A stretch of 64,000 nucleotides of DNA from positions 1 through 64,000 of the forward strand of contig JBAMJV010008915.1 of NCBI GenBank assembly GCA_037951105.1, given 5' to 3'. Source of the DNA: Echinarachnius parma (taxonomy: Eukaryota; Echinodermata; Echinoidea; Clypeasteroida; Echinarachniidae). Shown one piece after another: positions 35,225 through 47,410 of this stretch. The notes beneath the pieces are model-generated. The model was given only the letters and a program-made list of their open reading frames with translations, had not been told where the DNA came from and did no database searches. The position numbers were made by a program, and so were the translations under genes. The first letter of the stretch is position 1, and every line of letters starts with the position of its first letter.

Positions 35225-36125
35225 TCACAGTCAATTATTTCTTTAACATTTATGCATCTTCTTTTTTTGTTGGCCTGTCAAATGTTCACCCTGTTATGTT
35301 TATAATATAGGCCACACATGTATATTTCTTTGAAATTCTTTCTCAATTGTGTTCATGTTCCCAATACTCTTTACCTGTCTGTCAGTCTGTCATTTTTATC
35401 CATTGTGTCTTTTCCCACAGGTGTCTGGTACTACTAGACTTCCACTTCCTTTCCAGGGGAAAAAAATGAAATGTATTTTTCATGTATTTTTCCGCGTTGG
35501 CGATATCTATCCGCACCGAAACGATTTGATAATTTACCAAATATATCAATTAGTAGGCGGTTTCCAGGCAAAATTTGTATCATCCCGTATTAATTAGTAA
35601 AAAAATATTCTTTCACATGATTGGTAATAAGAGCTTCCATTTCATTTTTTGAGAGGGGGGCGTTTCTAAAACTGGCCTATACCTTTAATGATTTTTGGGG
35701 GCTCTTTTTGGCATTTCGGGGGCTAAATCACCCTGAGCCCCCGTGTATTGTTTTCATTGTTCCTTTCACCTCTATTTCCCCACATATTACTAAATCTCTT
35801 TCTTTTGAAATCTCTGTGCCCCTCTTGTCTGTCTGTTTCCCTTGAATATTTCTCTCTATCCGTTTGTCTTTTTCTCACATTAAATCATTTTCTTTAACAT
35901 TTATGTGTCTTTTTTTTGTTGGCCTGTCAAATGTGTTCAACTTGTTATGTTTAGAACATAGGCCACACACGTTTCTTTGAAATTCTTTCTCGATTGTGTT
36001 CATGTTCCCAATACTAGATGTATACCTGTCTGTCGAGGCTGTCATTTTTGTCAGTTGTGCCGTTTTGTCCAGCAGTCTTTTCCCACAGGTGTCTGGTACT
36101 AGACTTCCATTTCCTTTCACTCCCA
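35225..36125 (+). repeat. Direct duplication, spacing about 650 bp
   Basis: A block from CTCACAGTCAATTATTTCTT through TTGTTGGCCTGTCAAATGTT, GTGTTCATGTTCCCAATACT and CCCACAGGTGTCTGGTACTA (35225-35445) recurs at 35874-36110 with the same order of words. A shorter shared block (CTGTGCCCCTCTGTCTGTCT) precedes each copy. The words CCCACAG/GTGTCTGG look like splice acceptors but no supported exon follows. Confidence 0.75.
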
Positions 36126-37480
36126 TTTTCCCCTGTGTGTGAATAATAATGAAAAAGTATGTATTTTCTAAGAAGTCCATGAAACTTTATTTTACACTGT
36201 ATATTTTGAAATGATGACACAAGTGTTTTGTCAGGGGCTATTTATGGAAAGTCCTGTGAGACATGAAGCAAATGCTTCTACATAACTTTATAGAACTTAT
36301 GTTGGCTATATTTGTGACTAAAATGTCCCCATAAAATGTATAATCACAAGCAATGGATTTGAATGAACATAAGTAATGCCTGTTCTTAAGACTTTTTTTT
36401 AGATGCAAGATACTTTTGTGGAAACAAATGTACTCTTCTTGAAATATTCAGATTCATGATGAAAGTTTTACAAAATCTGCCTGGGATTACCTGGTAAAGA
36501 AAGTTCAGGGCCAGTTGCAGAAAGAATTGAAATCGATTGTAAGATTGAAAGTCCGAAAAAATATGCATTTGAACCAATGAGATTTGCCCATTTAGTTGAT
36601 TGCATAGATCTCTCTCTGCATGCACCAAGGCTCAGGACTACAAAAAAGGACAGAATATTGTTTCTTTGTGGTTTCAACCATTTTGGTGATGTGCAATTCA
36701 CTCAAGTACCGTTTAAACTGAGTACAAAGAGAGAGAAATCAGTATCTGTATCATACATGTATTTAGGAGAAGAATGTCATGAAATGGATCTCTCTGTTCA
36801 TTTGTTAAAGGATCATGTGAAATGGGACTGTACGTGTATATGAATTCTGAAATATCAGATACCAGATAGATACTGCATTGGTTCTTTTGAGAAAGGAATG
36901 AGATCTTGTAAAATGATAACCTTCAATTAATGATGGGTTATTGGCAAATTTATTTGAAGTGATCATATTTCAGTAAGCAGTCCATAGTCTGCAATTTTGC
37001 CTTAGAAGTGTTTTTCTGTAGTTTCCTGTGATTATTAAATCATGTATTTATTTATTTTGTTGGGTGTCCTTACGAGTGTTTGAAACTCTGAATACACATT
37101 TTGGGGTTGTTATAATATTGCTCTAATTGCTTGCAGAACAGGCCTTTTCTAAAACTGCATATAACTGGGAATATTTGGTTGTTTTATCTTCAGAAGATGT
37201 TGAACTAGTATAGGTATTTCTGCCCATAGTTTATTTTTTTAATGAATTAATTTGTTTAGAATCTACATGAGGTAAGGTATGGAGAGGTATCATTGTCATT
37301 ATATTTAGTTATTGGTATACATCACTTTCTGATCAGTACAAATTTCTCTTTAAATTCAATCCCTTTTCCAAAATATAACATATTTTTGCTCAGAACTTTA
37401 AAGTTTATGATTATTAATAATATTATAATCAAAATTTTTAATTTTTTTTAAATATTTATTTATTTTATTATTATTTTTTT
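36126..37480. other. Unassigned, with a MITE-like fragment near 36508
   Basis: GGCCAGTTGCAGAAAGAATTG followed by CAATGAGATTTGCCCATTTAG (36510-36595) resembles GGCCCCATTGCAGAAAGATA ... CAATCAGATTTGCACATTTAG at 63604-63690, so the two are copies of one dispersed repeat. Nothing else recognised. Confidence 0.4.
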
Positions 37481-37513
37481 GGGGGGGTGGGGGGGGGGGG
37501 GGGGAAGGGGGGG
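37481..37513. repeat. Poly-G tract
   Basis: Thirty-three bases, all G except one T and two A, directly after a T-run. Confidence 0.9.
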
Positions 37514-37946
37514 ATGGACTGTAGTCCCTCTAGTGTAACTACCCTCTACCCCCCTTTGTATGCTGAGGTGGGCTGGTCTTGGCAAGGATAGGCTTACTAA
37601 TTACACAAACATCCTTCGTTCCATCAATCAGTCTTGTTCAATCTGCATTATACCTCGCGCCACAGTCTCTCCCAGTCCCACCAACCTATTGATTTACACA
37701 CAACCCTTCTTGAATTACAGATGTTGCATCAATGAATGAACACAGCTACCGACCTAACAAAATGTATCTATCGTATGTGTACCATAATATAGCAGTGTCA
37801 CTTTTATGTATGAAGGGAAAATTGAACTTGATTTCATCTATCAGTCTTGTTTAATTTACATTAGATCACCGTAAGCTCCCACCAACCTACATAAATTGAT
37901 TTACACTCAACCAGTCTTGAATTACAGATATTGCATCAATGAACAC

Positions 37947-39082
37947 TAGTGCTGTCGATTTCGGGTATATTTACTACCCGGGACTCGCGATAATTTTTCG
38001 GGCGAGTCCCGGGTACCCGAAATTAATCCATTTGTTGATTTCGCTATCGGCATGTCATGCCGCTGGGAAAACATGTTCATTCAAGTGACAAAAATGCAGC
38101 GCATATATGGTAGATGGCCCCTCGATCCATTCTCAGTTTACAACTCACAAATTATTTCCAAAGAAAAACACGTGCTCCAGCTCTATACATAGCGCACGCA
38201 CGCACGCACACACCAACACACATTGACCACACACAATCGGTGCTTCCTAATAGTCTTACTTCTCTAGCTAATGCTGTGATACATGCTACTACGCTTCGAT
38301 TGGCTAGACGTGGAGGCGTGGCCTATTCAGCTACAGCCAATCGAAGCGTAGTAGCATGGAAGCACCGATTGTGCAGTAGTACTGTACTAGTACTGCACAA
38401 TCGGTGCTTCCATGCTACTACGCTTCGATTGGCTGTAGCTGAATAGGCCACGCCTCTAATGTGTATCAGTGCGTGGTACTGTATCAGGTACAGCGCACTA
38501 CATGTATGGGCTAGCTGGCGAGGCACCGATCTAACGTACACAAGTGCTGTCGCCTTTTGATTGGCTGTGACATCATGAATATGCATGAATAGTCGATCAG
38601 TGGTTGTTTGGGGCTATGCATTGAGCGCCTGTAAATGTATCATGTATGTGGGATCTGGTGGAATTGTGCCTTGTTACATTCGATGCACATGCGGTGCGCG
38701 ATATAGGTATACATACATAAATGAAGAGATCGATAGACAAATATGAAGTTTCAAACAAAGGTTTAATACAATTGCATATCATGAGTTAATAAACTGAATG
38801 ATAACTAGCATATTATTACAGAGTATGAACACAAAAAGGACAGAAAAGAAAATGGGAGTGGGCAGCTAACTCGGGAGTTCAAAGAGGGAAAAAGAAAATG
38901 AGAGTGGGCAGAAAACTTGGGAGTTCTAAGAGGGAAAAAGAAAATGAGAGTGGGCAGATAACTCGGGCGTTCAAAAAGGGGACTTTTTGCTTTTTTTTCG
39001 GGATATCGAGTATCGATTTTTGCGCCCGGGACTCAACATTTTTCGGCGGGACCCGGGTACCCGGGACTCGTCAACAGCACTA
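37947..39082. mobile_element. hAT-type element with 8-bp target duplication
   Basis: The element starts TAGTGCTGTCGATTTCGGGT and ends with the inverse of TAGTGCTGTTGACGAGTCCC. The identical 8-mer ATGAACAC flanks it at 37939-37946 and 39083-39090. Both features define hAT transposons. Subterminal regions are built of CCCGGGTACCCG and GGGACTCG words. The neighbouring tandem unit has CAATGAACACAGCTACCGACC where this one has the insertion, giving an empty-site comparison. No transposase is encoded in its 1136 bp, so it is non-autonomous. Confidence 0.85.
38313..38456. repeat. 144-bp palindrome inside the hAT element
   Basis: Two arms of about 66 bp, nearly identical in reverse complement, surround a spacer of about 12 bases (centre 38384/38385). 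Arm words include GAGGCGTGGCCTATTCAGCT, CCAATCGAAGCGTAGTAGCA and AGCACCGATTGTGCAGTA. A third partial copy (ACATGCTACTACGCTTCGAT) lies at 38281. Because of the symmetry, + and - strand ORFs here share the same peptide segment; neither is a gene. Confidence 0.9.
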
Positions 39083-39400
39083 ATGAACACTTAACTACCA
39101 TACTAACTCAATATATTATATAGGGTAATAAGTGTACATGACTAAAATATATATATTGCAATATGAACTTTTATTTTATCAATCAGCCTTGTTTAATTGA
39201 CATTTGACTGCTCTAGTCTCCCCTAACCTGTTGGGTCAACATACAGTGAATGTCAACAAGCCTTGAATAACAGAAGTCTTCAACACACAGACTGACGTCA
39301 TACCTGTACCATAACACCGTAACATTATCTGATTTGTTTCGCCCATCTCACTTACATGTACTCTACACAGGTGTTTATGTTTGAAGGGAATATAGATGCA

Positions 39401-39613
39401 AAAAATACATTGATAAACCTGCCATGGATAATTTAATTTTGGTTATTTTATAAAATAACTCATTATAATTGGCACCCGATCCAGAGATAGCTCGGGCACT
39501 GTCTCAAACAGGTTAACGATTCTTACAGATTTACTTTCATAATATGAGCAGACTTTGTAATCAATTTGTAAATCGATTCAATTGGCCATAATTACTTTAT
39601 CCACTTCAACATG
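39401..39613. other. Unassigned
   Basis: No gene or repeat recognised. Confidence 0.3.
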
Positions 39614-39836
39614 TGATGACATAAATGGTACCCTGGGGTACCAAACGAATATCCGCCATTTTGTTTAATTATTTATTTATTTTTTAGGGCTGTACCAGGG
39701 TATAGCGTGCATACAATCACGCACTGCACTGCATACACAATGCAATACGGTTGTGCTTCGAGTGGACACAAGATGGCGCTACACAACGCGATACCCTGGG
39801 GTACAACGGTACCCCGGGGTACCGCGTGTGTCATCA
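39614..39836. mobile_element. MITE with GGTACCCYGGGGTACC ends (copy 1)
   Basis: Left TGATGACATAAATGGTACCC then TGGGGTACC; right reverse-complemented TGATGACACACGCGGTACCC then CGGGGTACC. A second, longer copy is at 52197-52516. Both share GAATATCCGCCATTTTGTTT-like and GACACAAGATGGCGCTACAC words. Non-coding; possibly 2-bp target duplications. Confidence 0.8.
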
Positions 39837-42155
39837 TGTAATGGAATCTTAGCTAAGCATGCATTCTTATACTATAGATGTTTTCTTCTCTCATGATCAA
39901 TATAATATTCTGGATCTTGTTTATTGGGAAACTGATATCCCATGCCAGGGGGAAACCTGTAGGGCGCTCAGTGTTCATTGATCAAAGAATATCAAGTTAC
40001 ACAGCTCTCATTAGCTTTAATCGATGGGTCTTATGCATGATACATGGCTTGACACAGATAGTGCATTCTTAATTCGATATGGAGATCTCCCTCTTTTTAA
40101 AAAATTTATACTTGTTCTGAGTTACTGAAAGTTACTTATAAAATGACGCACAACAAATACTAGATTTAGCTCTTGTATTATAAAGCAAAATTGAAAATGT
40201 CTTCACTCTTGCTCTCTAGATTTATGTTTCCTTGATAATAGAATTTTAATTTGTTTATTCAATGTGAGATCTTTCTGCTCAACTCTATAGTATATTTTCT
40301 CTTTCTATTTTTATGTACTACTAAAATGAGAATGATCATTAAATAAATGATATTTACCGGCCAATTCATAGACTTGCTGGCAGTAATAAGCTTTGCTCGT
40401 TAATATGGATATTTGTGAGTGGATGTTTTAGGGTTGATGATATGAAATACAAGAAAGTCGTGAATTGAAAATTCATGAAATGTGTCATTCTTTTGAAAAG
40501 ACAATGTCCATGTAAATTTGTCATTTATGAAGTTAATTTGTCTCCTTATATATATGTCAGTTTCTTAACCAGATCAAATTATAAATTCTGCCTAGTTGCT
40601 TAGGATTTATGGTAGAAGTCTTTTAGGAAAATAAGTAAATAACCTTGCCATCAGTTGATCTCAGATTTGCAGGGGATTGCTGCTATTGTTAGGAGGATAT
40701 AAAAGTAAATTTAAGAGAAATTAATTTGTCATTCTGTTTATGAGGCAACAATGTAATGTACTGTACTGTAAAGTTAGTTTGTCTTCTTATTTCAGTTTCT
40801 TGCAAAGCGAGCTAGATGATACAGTTCTGCAAAGGGGATGGTTACATTGTTGATAGGCCATACAAGTAAATTTAAGATATTGTAGAATTCGTCCATAGGA
40901 AAAGAACCTTGCCTTCAGTTGATCCCAGATTTATAGGGGATCATTGCTATTGTGGGTAGGACATAAAAGTAAATTGGACCTAGCCACCTAGGAATCAAAT
41001 GGCATCATTAGCAACTAATGATCCATCTTAGTATCAGACTATCAATCATGTCTTTGAAAATAAAAATCTTATTGTTGAATGAGTGAACGGGCTTGGTGGG
41101 TTTGCTGTGGATGAGGATAAAAAAAGAAAAAGAAGTCAATAGATGAGATCAGGCTAGATATCGCTGGGAGAGAGTGAGGACGGCTTTATGTTGAGTTTTG
41201 GCTTGATTTGAGTTCTGCATACCATCTTGTAGGTTGGAGCCTAATCGATGTGATGCTAGATTTTTCAGAGTATAATTTATAAAAAATAAGAAATTAAAAT
41301 TGGTATTTTTATGGGGCTCCACAAATGTTTTTAAATAGAAATTATGAGTTCTGCTTTGTAAACTAGTACCAGTAACTTTTTTAGAGTTTTATGTATGATT
41401 TGAGTATGTCAATAATAATTTATGACATTTACGACAACATGTACAAATTGTATATAGCGCATCAGTTCTTTTTTAATAAAAATAAAACATATTTATAATT
41501 TCCGCAAAAAAGAAATATTAGTGACTGAACATATGCATCAAAGACCCTGTTGTACACAAAATTGTTAACGATCATGGGTACACCTCGTCAATGTGTATTG
41601 ACACCAACAGGGACTGGTTTGACTGTATGAAACAACATTCATACAAAGCAAAGGGTTAATTTGTACAGTTGTTTGGCAGCCAAGATGACCCCCCCTGTCT
41701 GGATCAATTTCAGCAAAGCTCCATGGGAAAAACACCAGACAACTGTGTTTACATCCCAGGAATGCAATCTATTGCTTTATTTCTGTTGAAGCAGCTGACA
41801 TTCCAGTTATTTACATTGTGTAAATTATATCTCTGCAGACTAGAAACCACACAGTAATTTGTTTGGGTTTCATGATTATGTATGAAATAAATAAACTATA
41901 AATAAACTATGAATTAAAAATAAACAATTTCAATAAACCAGTGACCACACAGAGTTTTGTTTAGATTTCATGCTTCTGAATGAAACTATAAATACATGAA
42001 AGTTCTATAATTAGATTTTATCTCTAGACCAGAGCTCACTGAATTTTGTTTATAATGTACATGATCGATATCATGTTATGAATAACTGTCAAATCGCCAG
42101 AAATATTACTCTCTACTTTCTAGTTTTGTCTGTATCATTTGTTTGAACATGTTTA
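39837..42155. repeat. Mostly unassigned; one 270-bp-spaced duplication
   Basis: CCTTGCCATCAGTTGATCTC ... AGGATATAAAAGTAAATT (40644-40712) recurs at 40910-40975 (CCTTGCCTTCAGTTGATCCC ... GGACATAAAAGTAAATT). A TATATAGCGC word is at 41452. No exon recognised; the 62-64 codon ORFs at 39878 and 41669 have no support. Confidence 0.4.
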
Positions 42156-42240
42156 ACTCCTAACATGCCAAGCTCCCATTTTTGCGAGTTACAATGCACA
42201 CAAATGCCATAGAGCATTAAAATCCCTGGCACGTTAAGAG
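42156..42240. mobile_element. Short repeat that is the empty-site paralogue of 4400-4580
   Basis: In reverse complement this reads GTGCCAGGGATTTTAATGCT followed by CTATGGCATTTGTGTG. The same sequence occurs around 4420-4570, where a 114-bp hAT-like element interrupts it at TTTTAAT. Its own ends (TTTAACTCCTAACATGCCA and, inverted, TCTTAACGTGCCAGGG) are weakly inverted, so it may itself be a small MITE. Confidence 0.5.
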
Positions 42241-42420
42241 ATATGAATGTATGATTTTCATGTAAAATTTCTATATATTCTTGATAGATGATAGTTGGTT
42301 ATTAAAGGGTACATTTACAATGCGCTATGATTTGTATAAATATTTTCCTGTAACAGTCAGCTCTAAAAATAACAATCTGGCCTATCAATGACATATAGAA
42401 AATATTTTGATTACATGGAA

Positions 42421-42433
42421 GGGGGGGGGGGGG
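42421..42433. repeat. Poly-G tract
   Basis: Thirteen Gs, one of the homopolymer set. Confidence 0.85.
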
Positions 42434-42816
42434 CAAGCAACCTACATGTAGCCTCAAGGCTGTAAGTTTTTATTAAAATATATGTATACTGTTTGTGGTT
42501 ATCAAAGTGATTTTAATATGTCTGCTGTTATGAGATTTCTAACTAACTCTTGATCCTAAAAGTAATGAGATTTGATTGTCTGAAATATGGTACCAATTAT
42601 TCTATCATCTATTCATCCATAACAAACTAAATTCATGTAATAAGAACTATCAAGAACTATCAAGTTTGGAAGTTAGGCTAGATTTGATGCAACTAGATGA
42701 AGTGAGAGTGACAAGACAATGGTGGATGGAAAGTATGATATCAAAATAAGCATGTAAGAAATTGATACAAATATGCAATTGGCAAACCAGAGATATGATA
42801 CATGTATAAGAGAGTA

Positions 42817-44617
42817 CTGTATGAGCTGTTAATTTCGCGAGGGTTTTATTTTCGCGTATCAGAAGACAGTCGCGAAATTAACAACGCACACAAATATTGC
42901 TATTCATTTGCACAAGGGCAATTCCACGATAACACCGGGACACTTCAGAACACATTTTCACTTTCCAAATGTAAATAACAAACTAAGTGTAAAGAATGAG
43001 AACAATCTTTTATTGTATATCTTTGACTGTTATCACAAGCAACTTTGAAAAAAAAAATTAATACAAAATTTTCATTTATTAATGAGTTACGCATCATTAA
43101 TTACTACTGTAACACCGGGACGCAAAAAGGACATGCTTTTTTTAACACTTTACATACTGGCAAAACTCTGTGAAGTTAATGAACATTTTGAAACTTGGCT
43201 ATATTTATTTGGTTTAGTAGAGACTCAATAATAATAATTAGGTGTTAATTGGAAAAAAAATCTATCATGAAGATAATTATGAACTAGCATATAAAAAATT
43301 GTACCGTAACACCGGGACCGTAACACCGGGACCTCTGAAAGGGCATGTACAAAGTCTATGGAAAATTAGGTTGTCTTACTATACTGGCAAAACTCTGTGA
43401 AGTTAGTGAATATTCTGAAAAGTGGCTATATCGAGTTGGTTAAGTAGAGACTCAATAATAATAATTGGGTGTTATTTGTAAAAAAAATCTATTATCAAGA
43501 TAATTATGAACTAGAGTATACAAAATTGTACCGTAACACCGGGACTGTAATGTACAAAGTCTATGGAAAATCAGGTTGTCTTACTTTACTGGCAAAACTC
43601 TGTGAATTTAGTGAACATTTTGAAAAGTGGCTATGTTGATTTGGTGTAGTAGAGACTCAATAATAATAATTGGGTGTTATTTGTAAAAAAAAAATATTAT
43701 CAAGATAATTATGAACTAGAGTATACAAAATTGCACTGTAACACCGGGACTGTAATGTACAAAGTCTATGGAAAATGGGTTGTCTTACTAAAAACTCAAA
43801 ACATTTTAACTTTAGGTAGTAGATCAAGCAACAATTTGGTATGTATGCATCAAGCTACCACCCCAACATGACAGAAACTAGCTGGTCACTTTAGTATGCA
43901 GTGATTCTCTATGCTCCCTGTACTATTGCAATGTAAGTCCCGGTGTTACAGTCCCGGTGTTACAGTGACCGTAACACCGGGACCACTATTCAACCATTTT
44001 TAATTAATTAATGAAATGTCTAATCATCATTTTGATACTTGTTTATGGTAGATATGTGTGGTCAAGATTTGGGTAATTTAAGTTTTTTTTTGTGTGTTCG
44101 TAATTTTCTTACAATGCTAAAAATATCAGTTTTTACCGTAACACCGGGACAATATTCTTTATCATAAATGAATTGTTCATTGAAGCGTATCAAAATGAAA
44201 AAAATGAACTTCAATGATTTTTTTTATTACATTCAACCCTAAACCTCTGAGAAAATATAATAAGTTTTTACCTCCTGTCTTACTTACTCTTGCTACATTG
44301 ATTTATTTTCAACACGTTTTCCAGACATTTGGGTGAAAATTAATTATTCATATTTTATGCGCATATTTTAATATGTTCCTGATGTATATTTCTATTTTAA
44401 AGGTCAGACTTTAAAAATTCAGTTCTTAAGCTTTATTTTGATACCAAAATTGAAACTATCTGACCATTTTGAAAATTTGGTGGTCATGTCCACTTTATCG
44501 TGGAATTGCCCACAATCTTTATAGCAGGTCGCGATCGCGAAATCAACAACGCGCAAAACTGTCTGTTACCCTCTCATTCGCGAAAATATCTGTACGCGAA
44601 ATTATTGGCTTATACAG
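42817..44617. mobile_element. TA-flanked MITE (about 205 bp) split by element A
   Basis: Left end CTGTATGAGCTGTTAATTTC and right end reverse-complemented CTGTATAAGCCAATAATTTC, each flanked by TA, as in Tc1/mariner MITEs. The arms carry TTCGCG and GCGAAATTAACAACGC words. The host MITE is interrupted at ACAA by element A (42916-44511); removing that element and one ACAA leaves about 205 bp. Confidence 0.75.
42916..44511. mobile_element. Element A: inverted-repeat element packed with GTAACACCGGGAC
   Basis: Terminal repeats GGGCAATTCCACGATAA (42916-42932) and its exact complement (44495-44511), with a 4-bp target duplication ACAA (42912-42915, 44512-44515). Ten copies of (G/A)TAACACCGGGAC lie inside: 42929, 43109, 43306, 43320, 43533, 43738 and 44138 on +; 43937 and 43951 on -; 43971 on +. 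43306/43320 is a direct doublet; 43937/43951/43971 is two inverted plus one direct copy. The interior also has about four diverged 206-226 bp tandem units (CTGGCAAAACTCTGTGAAGT at 43158, 43385, 43590). No ORF of transposase length, so non-autonomous. Terminal repeats resemble those of element B. Confidence 0.85.
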
Positions 44618-45879
44618 TAAGTATTTACATTCATTTTTCTTAATTGCATACTGTCTGATTATTCTCATTTAAAAGCAAACATGTTCACTATAACATGGTT
44701 CATAAAATGATATCCCAAAGAAGGGTCCCATCCATTTCATTCTGATGAACTATTTTATTTTATAGGATCAAATGCAAACAACCAACCTGTCAAAGATGAT
44801 AGACAACTTACTTTCTTTGGCTAAAATCCCATTATTTCCCAAGTGCAGATGGCCCTTTGTTGTTGAACTTTTGTTCTATACATTTGTAGAATTGTAGGTG
44901 AAGTACTGTACAAGAAAAAAAGAACCACAAAAACTTTCCAAGTCCAAATTACCTCACAATTTCTACCCCCTTGGTGAACCAAAGCCTTACCAAAATAATA
45001 CAAAAACCTACCCAAGTTCAAACCACCCTGCAATTTCTATAACCCCTCGGGTGAAATGGCTCAAAATGAAAGAAAATATTTAAAGTTTATTTATAGTTAT
45101 TCCAATTCTAAAGAGAGGCGGGTTGAAAAGTGCAACTGCACCATGAAAAATTGGGTTGTTCAATTTGTACTTTTTAGGCAGAAATTTATATATCCTCTTT
45201 TGGGCTTTTGTAAAATGTAAAATTAAGACTAAAACTTTGGTATGATTTTTTTTATCGCTTTTGGAATTCTGAACCCATTTAGGACTGGCTTATTTGTAAC
45301 TTAAGTGGAGCTCTATGGTGGAAAAATCTGTTTAAAAGTGCAGATATTTATGTTCTTGTAATGTTCCCAACCTCTCTGATATATAAAAACAGAAAACTTT
45401 GTGTGGTAGTAAACCATTTCAAAGCTATATTTATGTGATTTTGGGGTTTTGAAGCTTTTGTAAGAGGCAAAGTTCAGAACTCATTTTGTCACCACAAACA
45501 CAACCTATTAAATGACTTCCTGCATTTGAACTTGATATGGAATTTAATTCCAGGGTTAGAAATAAGTACATGTATGTGTGTAATAAAAAACTTCTTTGTG
45601 AATCTATTCTCCAGGTCAATGTTAAAATCAGGGTTTGTGATTTGTTTACAATTTATTTAAAAGAGTAATATTTAAATAATTGTCATCAAATCACTTTTAA
45701 TTGATATGAAAGTTAAAACAATTCAAATCAACTGATTACACAATAAATAGAATCCTTTCAAACCACACCCAATTTACCAGTCCAGATTAAAATGAAATTG
45801 TTTCCAAGAAGTAGCAACATTTAAAATACCAAACATACCAAAGTTTAATTTATGATGTCTCTATAATGAAAATTTGAAA
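44618..45879. other. Unassigned
   Basis: AT-rich; no exon recognised. Confidence 0.35.
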
Positions 45880-46950
45880 CCTTCCATTCAAGGTCATGCA
45901 CTGAAGTTCAAGTGCAAAATAAATTCCCCCAGTTCACATAAATATAATCTAGTCCACTAGTGTGCAGGGTACACAAACCACCTGTGGTATTGAGCTGTCA
46001 AATGAAAAACATTCACAGCAAAATTGAACATGTGATATAGAAATAAAAGAAAACCATGTGTGTGGAAAGTTTACTTTTAAATTCATTTGAAATTGAAACA
46101 AGTCCCTGAATTCATGTTTGTCAAAATCATGCATTTCACACAAATTATTGTACATTTGATATTCAACTGCCAAATGAATAACATTTGTAACTCGATTGAC
46201 ATTTTATATCTCAAACAAAAAGCAGAGTATAGAAATAACTTGTTGGAAACAAATAGTCCCTGAACCCATGTACATGTATGTCAAAAGCAGACATTGCTAA
46301 CAAACTGTTGTACATTTGATATTCGGCTTTTAAATGGATAACCTTTGCAATGTCATTGATACATTCCTGTCAAAATCCAACATTTTTTGTGTAAAAACAG
46401 GTGCACGAAACATGTTATGTCACTGAGGGTAAATGGGAAATGTGATATGGATGTTTTTGTGAGTGTCAACAAGTTATTTTAATATCATGCAAGTATTCAT
46501 GAACTGCCTCCAGTATTTGACTATCTATCTAATGAAAAACATTCAAAACATAATTGTAACATCAATTTTGAGGCTCAATACTTTGATTCATTCGTTTAAA
46601 TACAGGCAAAAAAAAGGTTTGAAAATTTGAAGAATGCATTTTAAAATTGGCGTGAAACATCTCAACTCGCTTATTTCCAGCAAATTTGCACTGACTGCTA
46701 TCTCAAGTATTTAACTGTCACATGGAAAACGTTCACAACATAATACCATTATCAATGTCACATTGTCAATGTACACATATTAGAAATGGGAGAATTGCAA
46801 AATCCCCTCTGAAATTGCACTTGCATTCATGAAGCATCTCATTTCGCTACTTTGAAGACTTTGCACTATTTTACTGCACATAAATTGCCTCGAGTATTTC
46901 CACGTAGCTGTCACATGGAAAACATTAACAACATAATTTGAGAGGCTAGC
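45880..46950 (+). repeat. Strongly diverged tandem array
   Basis: Units of about 150-200 bp contain a TGTACATTTGATATTCAACT-like block, AATGAAAAACATTCACAACA and CATAATTGTAACATCAATTT-like words (near 45990, 46160, 46310, 46520, 46710 and 46915). Similarity is visible but loose. Confidence 0.45.
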
Positions 46951-47274
46951 ACTCACGAGCTAGGCTATTGATAATGAAATCCATCTGCAATTTTCTCAGA
47001 AAAAAAAACTCCTCAAGAAAGGTTGAGGACAACAGCCATGGAGCCTATTTACTTTGAAGCGAAACATGGATTGAATTAAGGCCATAGATTTATCGGCTAG
47101 TTTGCCAGTAAATTTTCTTAAACTCATTTGCAAGCTAATATTGATAATTTACTCATCCCACTAAGTTTATACACTTGCCAACAAAATTCATCAAGTATCA
47201 TTAAACTTCTTTGTTTTGACATACTGTATGGTTCATGGTGGTTCATTGTCTGGAGATTATGAAGTCATAGACCC

Positions 47275-47315
47275 TTCTAGTTCTAGGTCTAGTTCAACTT
47301 CTAGTTCTACTGCGT
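47275..47315. repeat. (TAGTTC)n-like simple repeat
   Basis: Imperfect TCTAGTTC units. The 65-codon Ser-rich ORF across it is a translation of this simple repeat. Confidence 0.7.
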
Positions 47316-47410
47316 CTTTCAGCTTTCGATCAGGGGGGAAATATTTGACAAACAAGTGTCAGTCAGCCAGCCAGCCAGCCAACCCTCTCCCAGGTTGTAT
47401 GCCTGGGGGC

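Larger units (their letters stand above)
37600..39400 (+). repeat. Diverged tandem array split by a hAT insertion
   Basis: A unit with ATCAATCAGTCTTGTTYAAT, CCACCAACCTA, GATTTACACNCAACC and TTGAATTACAGATNTTGCAT recurs from about 37624 and 37838, with a third after 39180 (ATCAATCAGCCTTGTTTAAT). The hAT element at 37947-39082 sits inside the second unit. Confidence 0.65.

Noticed and set aside
35410..36095. CCCACAG/GTGTCTGG words as splice acceptors of an exon
   Set aside because: Both copies belong to a local duplication and neither is followed by an open frame ending at a convincing donor.
38114..38586. Two ORFs (110 and 87 codons) on opposite strands sharing a peptide segment
   Set aside because: The shared peptide is caused by the 144-bp palindrome inside the hAT element.
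42929..44150. CRISPR-like reading of the regularly recurring GTAACACCGGGAC words
   Set aside because: The words are only 13 bp, occur in both orientations, and are separated by about 200-bp similar units. The setting is an animal transposon; there are no cas genes.
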